From Bacteroides sp. (GTDB taxonomy: Bacteria; Bacteroidota; Bacteroidia; Bacteroidales; SM23-62): a stretch of DNA of 5,496 nucleotides. The notes below the pieces were generated by a model, which worked only from the letters and a program-made list of their open reading frames with translations, ran no database searches and was not told the DNA's origin. The stretch spans positions 1 through 5,496 of the forward strand of contig JAUUZM010000237.1 in NCBI GenBank assembly GCA_030589965.1, read 5' to 3'. Shown here piece by piece: positions 1-5,496 of the stretch. A program made the translations under genes and the position numbers. How positions within the stretch are numbered: position 1 is the stretch's first letter; the number at the start of each line of letters is the position of its first letter.

Positions 1-1440
1 AAGCGGGAGGATGGAAAAACGAACCCGGTTCTTGATGCCGGATTTGATGCTTATTACCAGATTACTTCCAACCTCAAAGCTGCTCTCACCGTGAACACTG
101 ATTTTGCCCAGACTGAGGTGGATGACAGGGCAATCAACCTCACAAGATTTAATTTGTTTTATCCTGAGAAAAGGGATTTCTTCCTGGACGGAGCTAATTA
201 TTTCAATTTTGGGATAAACGGAGACCGGGCAAATCAGTGGAATACCCAATTGATCCCATTCTTTTCAAGGAGGATTGGATTGGATTCACTGGGGACCCCG
301 ATTCCCTTACTCTATGGTACCAAGATTACCGGACAGGCGGGAAAATGGAATATCGGTGCAATGTATATGAAAGATGAGAGGAAAGGCTGGAGTAACTCTC
401 ATTTTGCCGTTACCAGGGTCAGCCGCAATTTCGGTGACCAGTCCAATGTCGGTTTTATAAGCACTTATGGAAATGCATTGTATGATACCTCCAATTTTGT
501 TGCCGGCTTTGATGTGAAACTTGGAAGTTCCCGCTTCCGCGGAAACAAAAATATTAGTTTGAATATGTATGGTTTGAAATCAATAACATCAAACCATGCG
601 AGTGAATCCAGTGGGAGCAATAGAGATATGGCCTATGGTATTGAGTTGGTGTATCCCAATGATTTGCTTTTTTTTCGGATCGGGCATATGCAGATCCAGG
701 AAAACTTCATTGCCGGCATAGGATTTGTTCCCCGGCCCGGTGTACGGCAAACCTATGGGGAGATTACGGTTGGTCCAAGACCTGAAAGATGGGGTATCAT
801 GCAGGTATTAACCGGCCTCAGGATGGATTACATCACTGATTTCGGGAATGATTTACTTACCCGTGAGATATTCGGTACTCCATTTCAATTAAGATTTTTC
901 TCCGGGGATGGACTTATGTATAATATTGCTCACACTTTTGAATTCCTTGAGGAAGGTTTTAATATTTATAATGAAATATTTATTCCAGCGGGAGAACACA
1001 AATTCCTCTGGCAGACCATTTCCCTGACTTCCGCTCAGAAGCGGACTGTTTGGGCTGGACTTGATTATCGATTCGGAGATTTTTACAATGGAACCCGGAA
1101 GGAAGTTAAGCTGAAAGCAGGGTATAAAGTAATGGTGCCACTATTTATTGGTGGAGAACTGATCCGGAATAATGTACAATTACCAGAATCGGGATTTATA
1201 GCTGTTATTTATCGCCTTAACCTGAATATTCTTTTCAGTCCGGATATCACACTGAGCAATTACATACAGTATGATAATAAATCCGGAAAAATGGGATGGC
1301 AGTCCCGCTTTCGCTGGATCATCAAACCCGGCAAGGAAGTCTTTTTCGTCTGGAACAGTATAGCAGCTGATCCGTATGAAAGATTCCAGATTCAGGAAAC
1401 ATCAGCCCGGCTCAAAGTCAAGTACACGATACGTTTTTAA
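1..1440 (+). CDS. DUF5916 family outer-membrane beta-barrel protein, C-terminal part (5' end outside window)
   Basis: The frame is open from base 1, so the gene begins upstream; the GTG at 91 is an internal valine, not a start. The visible 479 residues match the DUF5916 family. Near the beginning (about residues 32-64) is its conserved block, with DFAQTEVD, then the PEKRDFFLDG motif followed by a Phe/Asn-rich stretch. The rest is rich in alternating aromatic/hydrophobic and polar residues with Gly/Asn turns, as in transmembrane beta-strands. The last strand ends KVKYTIRF with a terminal Phe, the usual signal for BAM-dependent insertion into the outer membrane. Family members normally carry a signal peptide and a carbohydrate-binding-like (CBM9/DOMON-type) domain before this block; both would lie upstream. 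The molecular function of the family is not established and the substrate cannot be read from the sequence. The stop TAA (1438-1440) overlaps the start of the next gene by one base. Family assignment is confident; an outer-membrane location is likely. Confidence 0.87.
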   Translation, partial: KREDGKTNPVLDAGFDAYYQITSNLKAALTVNTDFAQTEVDDRAINLTRFNLFYPEKRDFFLDGANYFNFGINGDRANQWNTQLIPFFSRRIGLDSLGTPIPLLYGTKITGQAGKWNIGAMYMKDERKGWSNSHFAVTRVSRNFGDQSNVGFISTYGNALYDTSNFVAGFDVKLGSSRFRGNKNISLNMYGLKSITSNHASESSGSNRDMAYGIELVYPNDLLFFRIGHMQIQENFIAGIGFVPRPGVRQTYGEITVGPRPERWGIMQVLTGLRMDYITDFGNDLLTREIFGTPFQLRFFSGDGLMYNIAHTFEFLEEGFNIYNEIFIPAGEHKFLWQTISLTSAQKRTVWAGLDYRFGDFYNGTRKEVKLKAGYKVMVPLFIGGELIRNNVQLPESGFIAVIYRLNLNILFSPDITLSNYIQYDNKSGKMGWQSRFRWIIKPGKEVFFVWNSIAADPYERFQIQETSARLKVKYTIRF

Positions 1441-1952
1441 TGAGGAAAGTAAATAGGGTAAGCCTTGAATGGCATGAGGAACGACTGTATCATGAAGGAG
1501 AAGAGGAGCCCTTTACCGGACAATATACCTTCTATCATGAAAACGGTGAAAGGGCTGAGCAGTCGCATGTTAAAGATGGACTTATGCATGGGGAGATGTC
1601 AATCTGGAATGAAGAGGGGATAAAAATCTGTGAAGCAGAATATCTGGATGGGAATAAGCAGGGGAAAGTTACTCTCTGGTATGACAGCGGAAAACTGAAA
1701 TCGGAGTTCTATCTTATTCAGGGCTTGAGAGAAGGAAAATTCCTGATGTGGCATGAGAATGGGAACAAAAAATTTGAAGCCAGGTATAAGGATGACGAAT
1801 TGCATGGCAAACAGTTTAAATGGCATGAGAACGGGCAGTTGAATATTGAAACGAGCTATAAAGATGGACTTGAGGACGGGGTGAAAACCATTTGGGAGGA
1901 GAATGGAAATGTATTCTTTAAGGGCAGGTATACGAATGGTAACATTGTATGA
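1440..1952 (+). CDS. MORN-repeat protein (MORN_2 / YwqK-like), 170 aa
   Basis: Six consecutive repeats of exactly 24 residues fill residues 27-170, each starting with Gly (27, 51, 75, 99, 123, 147). The pattern is roughly G-x3-aromatic/Trp-x2-x-G-x-(K/L)-...-Y-x-D-G-x2-H/E. A degenerate forerunner (Trp11-His-Glu) sits at the N-terminus. This is the bacterial MORN_2 repeat, which folds into a beta-hairpin sheet. Some members are named YwqK-family antitoxins in databases, but no toxin gene is visible here, so I do not assign that role. There is no signal peptide, lipobox or membrane segment, so the protein is predicted to be cytoplasmic; it is rich in charged residues. The ATG overlaps the TAA of the upstream barrel gene by one base and has no clear Shine-Dalgarno, which suggests translational coupling. 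It ends with TGA, 18 bases before the transporter and in the same reading frame. The fold is clear; the function is unknown, with a scaffold or binding role possible. Confidence 0.85.
   Translation: MRKVNRVSLEWHEERLYHEGEEEPFTGQYTFYHENGERAEQSHVKDGLMHGEMSIWNEEGIKICEAEYLDGNKQGKVTLWYDSGKLKSEFYLIQGLREGKFLMWHENGNKKFEARYKDDELHGKQFKWHENGQLNIETSYKDGLEDGVKTIWEENGNVFFKGRYTNGNIV
1518..1949 (+). repeat. Six in-phase 72-base coding repeats encoding MORN units
   Basis: Six units of 72 bases follow one another without insertion or deletion, encoding the 24-residue MORN repeats. At the DNA level they have diverged, but units 4 and 5 still share the exact 10-mer TGGCATGAGA at 1749 and 1821, 72 bases apart. 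A related copy, TGGCATGAGG, occurs in the degenerate N-terminal portion near 1470. This points to origin by tandem duplication followed by divergence at the nucleotide level while protein period and Trp/Gly positions were kept. Confidence 0.8.
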
Positions 1953-1970
1953 TCCACTGTTCATTGCCAT

Positions 1971-3287
1971 ATGAAAGGGAAAATCTTAAATATACTTTTC
2001 TGGTCGGTTATTTCGGCAGCCTTTATTGGTCCCGGAACAGTAACCACTGCTGCTAAAGCCGGAGCTGATTTCGGTCTTCCCTTACTCTGGGCGCTTAGCT
2101 TTGCAACCATTGCCTGCCTTGCCCTGCAGGAAGCTGCTGCCCGCTTGACCATTGCTTCGGGATTAAATCTGGGACAGGCAATTTCATTTCAATCATCCAA
2201 GAGAAAACACAAGAATTTTATCCCGATTTTAGTGGTCGTTTGTATTCTTAGTGGTACGGCGGCTTATCAGACTGGTAATCTCCTGGGGTCAATTGCTGGC
2301 ATCAATCTCCTGGTGGAAAGTCCCACCTGGATCCTTATCCTTATCCTTGGTGGACTGGCCGGTTTATTACTCCTTGTTCCATCCGTTAAAGTAATTGCCA
2401 GGATTCTGGGAGGTATTGTTGCCGTCATGGGAATTGTATTTCTGATTTCAGCCATAGCAATTAAACCTCCGATTTCTGATTTACTCAGTGGAATGACACT
2501 ACCCATTATACCCATGAACAGGGGGGGCGGATTGCTGGTTCTTGGATTGATAGGAACAACTGTCGTTCCTTATAATCTCTTTCTTGGATCTGGCTTGTCC
2601 ACCGGCCAAACATTAAAGGAGATGCGTTCGGGGCTCCTGGTCGCCGTTACCTTAGGTGGTATAATTTCCATGGCAGTCCTCGTGACAGGTACCTCCATGA
2701 GCGGGGAATTTACTTTCGATGGACTCGCAAGCTCATTGAATCGTTATATTGGTAATCTGGGTTATATGGTTTTGGGAATCGGACTCTTTGCAGCCGGTTT
2801 TACATCTGCCGTTACCGCACCACTTGCCTCAGCTGTGACTGTTCGAAGTCTGTTCGGAAATAAAAACCCTGAATTATGGAAGGATGGATCCAAGCGCTTT
2901 CGTGCCGTCTGGATATCTGTACTGATCATTGGAATGGGATTTGGCATGTCGGGCTTTAAACCCATTCCTGCTATTATAATTGCCCAGGCCTTAAATGGAC
3001 TGATACTTCCCCTGATTGCTGTTTTTATTTTCATTACAGTAAACAATAAAAACATCATGGGGGATGCCGTAAACCGTATGCCGGGTAATATCCTGATGAC
3101 AAGCGTAGTTTTTATTACCCTGATCATCGGACTTACGGGTATTGTTCGAGCTATTCTGGGGGCAATGCAGATAGAATTCGAGAATTGGGGCGTGATTATG
3201 TTATCCCTGGCGATTATTTCATTTTTAATAGTCGGAGCAATACTGCTGAATATTTCAACAAAACCAGGTAAAAGAGAGCAGAGATGA
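1971..3287 (+). CDS. NRAMP (SLC11)-fold inner-membrane transporter lacking the canonical metal-binding motifs
   Basis: This 438-residue protein has about 11-12 hydrophobic segments, and its length is typical of NRAMP carriers (LeuT fold, inner membrane). Family landmarks are visible: TM1 reads FIGPGT followed by AGADFG and LLWAL (residues 18-42); TM6 reads GTTVVPYNLF (195-204); TM8 reads GLFAAGFTSAVTAPLAS (271-287); TM10 and its following loop read AQALNGLILPLIA, then NNKNIMG (338-364). In metal-transporting NRAMPs the TM1 motif is DPGN and the TM6 motif is (A)TVMPH. Here they align as GPGT (20-23) and TVVPY (197-201), so the ligand Asp, Asn and Met are replaced by Gly, Thr and Val. Proton-coupled Mn/Fe import is therefore doubtful. 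Because the downstream oxoprolinase-type gene overlaps its stop by four bases, I infer an organic substrate such as 5-oxoproline. The ATG at 1971 puts TM1 close to the N-terminus; an in-frame TGA at 1950 leaves little room for an earlier start, and no clear Shine-Dalgarno is present. The fold is confident; the substrate is not. Confidence 0.88.
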   Translation: MKGKILNILFWSVISAAFIGPGTVTTAAKAGADFGLPLLWALSFATIACLALQEAAARLTIASGLNLGQAISFQSSKRKHKNFIPILVVVCILSGTAAYQTGNLLGSIAGINLLVESPTWILILILGGLAGLLLLVPSVKVIARILGGIVAVMGIVFLISAIAIKPPISDLLSGMTLPIIPMNRGGGLLVLGLIGTTVVPYNLFLGSGLSTGQTLKEMRSGLLVAVTLGGIISMAVLVTGTSMSGEFTFDGLASSLNRYIGNLGYMVLGIGLFAAGFTSAVTAPLASAVTVRSLFGNKNPELWKDGSKRFRAVWISVLIIGMGFGMSGFKPIPAIIIAQALNGLILPLIAVFIFITVNNKNIMGDAVNRMPGNILMTSVVFITLIIGLTGIVRAILGAMQIEFENWGVIMLSLAIISFLIVGAILLNISTKPGKREQR

Positions 3288-5496
3288 AGGGTAGGGCATA
3301 TGAGATTTTTGTTGATACAGGTGGTACCTTTACGGATTGCATCGGACGTGACCCTGAGGGTAACTTGATTCGAAGGAAGGTTCTGAGCAGCGGTAGCCTC
3401 AGAGGTGTTATCAGACGCTGGCTAGATCCAAAAACAATCCTTATCACCGAAAACTGGGATATCCATGAAGATATTCTCCGCGGATACCAGTTTGTCCTCC
3501 TAAACCACACCCATAAGATTACATATATCCAGTGTTATGAAATTGAGATGGGCCTGCTACGTCTGACGAAGGAATTACCAAATGAATTTTATGGTCAGAG
3601 AATAAGTTTCGAGATACGTTCAGAGGAGGAAGCACCAGTCCTTGCGGCCAGACTGATTACCAATACCCCACTGGATCTTGACTTGCCTCCAATCCGGATG
3701 AAATTAGGTTCCACCAAGGGTACCAATGCTTTGCTGGAAAGAAAAGGATCCGACCTGGTTTTATTTGTTACTAAGGGGTTCAGAGACATACTTGAGATTG
3801 GAAACCAGCAAAGACCTGATATTTTTGCCCTGGAGGTTCTGAAGCGAAAGATGTTGTATCAACAGGTTGTTGAGGTTGAGGAAAGGATTGACAGCCAGGG
3901 GGAAATAATATCTGCTCTTGATACTAATGCCCTTGAAAAGGAAATTAATGGAATTAAAAGAAGGGGGTTTCAATCAGCAGCCATCTGCCTTCTGAATTCA
4001 TATATCAATCCGGTACATGAACTTGAACTGGCCGGATTCCTGAGACAAAATGGAATAAAGGAAATATCTGTTTCAACCGCGCTTTCCGGCCAGATAAAAT
4101 ACATTGAGAGGGCAGAAACGGCCACAGTGAATGCATACCTGAGTCCGGTGTTCCGCTCATACCTTGAAAATGTCAGGTCTTCCATCCCAGGAGGGAAAAT
4201 TCATGTTATGACAAGCTCGGGCGGACTCATAAGAGAAGAGAAATTCAGGGCTAAGGACAGCCTGTTGAGCGGGCCTGCAGGTGGTGTTGTGGGAGCTGTA
4301 ACTGTTGGCAGAAGGACAGGTAGGGAAAATATCATCAGTTTTGATATGGGTGGTACCAGTACAGATGTATCCAGGTACGATGGGGAATTTGATTACCGGT
4401 TTTCCCTGGAAGTCGGTGATGCCCGTATTTTTAGTCCAGCCCTATCCATAGAAACCGTCGCGGCGGGAGGGGGATCCCTTTGCTATTTTGATGGTTTTAA
4501 GCTCTGTGTCGGACCCCAGAGCGCAGGTGCTTTCCCCGGACCCGCCTGCTACGGAGCTGGCGGACCCCTGACCGTCACCGATGTTAATCTTTTGCTTGGA
4601 CATCTGGATCCGGATAATTTTAGTATCCCGGTTTTCAGGGAAGCAGCCGGGAGCAGACTGGATGAATTGATTTCTGAGATCTCAGGGAGCAGTGGTAAAA
4701 ACTATTCCAGGGAAGAAATCCTGACCGGGTTTTATGATATAGCCAATGAACTTATGGCCGGAGCCATCCGCAGCATTTCCATTGCCAGAGGATATGATCC
4801 GGCTGATTATACTATGCTTGCATTCGGCGGAGCAGGAGGTATGCATGCCTGCAGGATAGCTGGATTGCTTGGTATGAGATCGGTACTGGTTCCGGCTGAT
4901 GCCGGACTTCTCTCTGCGTATGGACTGGCCAATGCACTGATCGAACGGTTTGCAGAAAAAGGGGTGCTAAAATCCTACAATGAGGTGCATGATGATCTTC
5001 CCGGCTGGATAGAGACTTTAAGTGATAAGGCTTCCAGGGAGGTTGCCATGGAAGGGGTCAAAGGGGAAATTGAAATCCGGATACGGACTGTTTTCATGCG
5101 TTTTACAGGTCAGGATGAGAGTCTGCCCATTCGATGGAAAGAAGGGGCGGATATGATGGCCCTTTTCAGGGATGAATACATGCGTTTGTATGGGCATTGG
5201 ACTGAAAACAGGGAGGTTGAGGTGGAGTCTATCCGTGTGGTAGCCTGCGAACAGAAAGATGCAGATCCAACCGTCAGCCTGCCGGAGGACTTATATGAAC
5301 CGAAGCCTGTCAGGATGATACAATCCTATTCCCGGGGCATCTGGAAAGAGATCCCTGATTTTAAACGATCCGGGTTAAAAGAGGGAGCAAGGGTTAAAGG
5401 ATATGCTCTGCTCATCGATCCTTACAGTACAACAGTAATTGATGAGGGTTGGGAAATGATCATCAATCATTACGGTACGGCAGTAATACACAAAAT
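3284..5496 (+). CDS. Hydantoinase A / 5-oxoprolinase family ATP-dependent amidohydrolase, N-terminal 737 residues (3' end outside window)
   Basis: The frame stays open from the ATG at 3284 to the window edge. Family members use ATP to open cyclic amides such as 5-oxoproline (to glutamate) or hydantoins in the cytoplasm, usually with a HyuB domain or subunit. Visible motifs, in order: phosphate loop DTGGTFTD (11-18); GSTKGTNALLERKG (142-155); LEIGNQQRPDIFAL (170-183); YIERAETATVNAYL (273-286); SGPAGGVVGA (329-338); second phosphate loop FDMGGTSTDV (353-362); SIETVAAGGGSL (388-399); VGPQSAGAFPGPACYG (409-424); FGGAGGMHAC (514-523). The C-terminal HyuA domain follows, including YGHW (636-639) and GYALLIDP...TTV (706-718). 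This matches Hydant_A_N, Hydantoinase_A and Hydant_A_C. The stretch between the first two motifs is about 50 residues longer than I expect for OPLAH. The start forms an ATGA overlap with the transporter stop and follows a purine-rich AAAGAGAGCAG. A fused HyuB domain may follow. Exact substrate is not determined. Confidence 0.9.
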   Translation, partial: MKGRAYEIFVDTGGTFTDCIGRDPEGNLIRRKVLSSGSLRGVIRRWLDPKTILITENWDIHEDILRGYQFVLLNHTHKITYIQCYEIEMGLLRLTKELPNEFYGQRISFEIRSEEEAPVLAARLITNTPLDLDLPPIRMKLGSTKGTNALLERKGSDLVLFVTKGFRDILEIGNQQRPDIFALEVLKRKMLYQQVVEVEERIDSQGEIISALDTNALEKEINGIKRRGFQSAAICLLNSYINPVHELELAGFLRQNGIKEISVSTALSGQIKYIERAETATVNAYLSPVFRSYLENVRSSIPGGKIHVMTSSGGLIREEKFRAKDSLLSGPAGGVVGAVTVGRRTGRENIISFDMGGTSTDVSRYDGEFDYRFSLEVGDARIFSPALSIETVAAGGGSLCYFDGFKLCVGPQSAGAFPGPACYGAGGPLTVTDVNLLLGHLDPDNFSIPVFREAAGSRLDELISEISGSSGKNYSREEILTGFYDIANELMAGAIRSISIARGYDPADYTMLAFGGAGGMHACRIAGLLGMRSVLVPADAGLLSAYGLANALIERFAEKGVLKSYNEVHDDLPGWIETLSDKASREVAMEGVKGEIEIRIRTVFMRFTGQDESLPIRWKEGADMMALFRDEYMRLYGHWTENREVEVESIRVVACEQKDADPTVSLPEDLYEPKPVRMIQSYSRGIWKEIPDFKRSGLKEGARVKGYALLIDPYSTTVIDEGWEMIINHYGTAVIHK

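Noticed and set aside
91..93. GTG as a start codon for the first gene
   Set aside because: The same frame is open back to base 1 and the residues before it fit the same DUF5916 region, so the gene is 5'-truncated by the window rather than starting here.
1440..1952. Toxin-antitoxin module based on the YwqK-family name
   Set aside because: No candidate toxin gene adjoins it; both neighbours are membrane proteins of other families, and the antitoxin label for MORN_2 proteins is weakly founded.
1599..1970. Antisense open frame of 123 codons opposite the MORN gene
   Set aside because: It is the reverse shadow of a repetitive coding region; the translation is low-complexity Phe/Ile/Pro-rich with no family resemblance, and the + strand frame has a clear repeat domain.
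2521..2527. Run of seven G residues inside the transporter gene, suspected as a phase-variation tract or sequencing frameshift
   Set aside because: The frame continues correctly into TM6, TM8 and TM10 motifs, so no frameshift is present; seven bases encoding Arg-Gly-Gly is weak evidence for phase variation.
2762..3127. Antisense open frame of 121 codons, plus shorter ones at 1961-2152 and 2267-2515, opposite the transporter
   Set aside because: They lie entirely or almost entirely within the well-supported NRAMP-fold gene and give no recognisable protein; hydrophobic codons on one strand commonly leave the other open.
3214..4185. Antisense open frames (3214-3510, 3595-3789, 3761-3973, 3970-4185) opposite the HyuA-type gene
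   Set aside because: The + strand frame carries a continuous series of family motifs through this whole region, so these are shadows. The + frame is easy to overlook because it has no stop inside the window.
3320..4357. Identical 9-mer GGTGGTACC at 3320 and 4349 as a possible direct repeat
   Set aside because: Both copies encode the Gly-Gly-Thr of the two phosphate loops (DTGGTFTD and DMGGTSTD) of an ASKHA-type ATPase fold; the match is explained by protein constraint.

Overview
The window is a stretch of densely packed chromosomal DNA, all coding on the + strand. It most likely comes from a member of the Bacteroidota. The grounds are a DUF5916 outer-membrane beta-barrel protein (a family abundant in that phylum), the lack of clear Shine-Dalgarno sequences ahead of most starts, and a moderate base composition. 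This placement is inference; there is no rRNA or other phylogenetic marker in the window.

Layout: (1) 1-1440 holds the C-terminal 479 residues of a DUF5916 outer-membrane protein whose start lies upstream. (2) 1440-1952 is a 170-residue protein made almost entirely of six exact-length 24-residue MORN-type repeats; its start overlaps the preceding stop by one base. (3) 1971-3287 is a complete 438-residue membrane transporter of the NRAMP/SLC11 fold. Its two signature metal-binding motifs are replaced (DPGN by GPGT, MPH by VPY). (4) 3284-5496 is the first 737 residues of a hydantoinase A/5-oxoprolinase-type ATP-dependent amidohydrolase. It overlaps the transporter by four bases (ATGA) and runs off the end of the window without a stop.

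The junctions are a 1-base overlap, an 18-base gap and a 4-base overlap. No terminator or promoter is recognisable between the genes, so they look like one transcription unit whose ends are both outside the window. The most suggestive functional pair is the transporter plus the oxoprolinase-type enzyme. An NRAMP-fold carrier without metal ligands, coupled translationally to an enzyme that opens 5-oxoproline or hydantoin-like rings, suggests uptake and ATP-dependent cleavage of a small cyclic amide rather than metal import. The DUF5916 barrel and the MORN-repeat protein have no assignable role in that pathway and may simply share the transcript.

There is no non-coding stretch longer than 18 bases. 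I found no RNA gene, mobile element, CRISPR array or origin.
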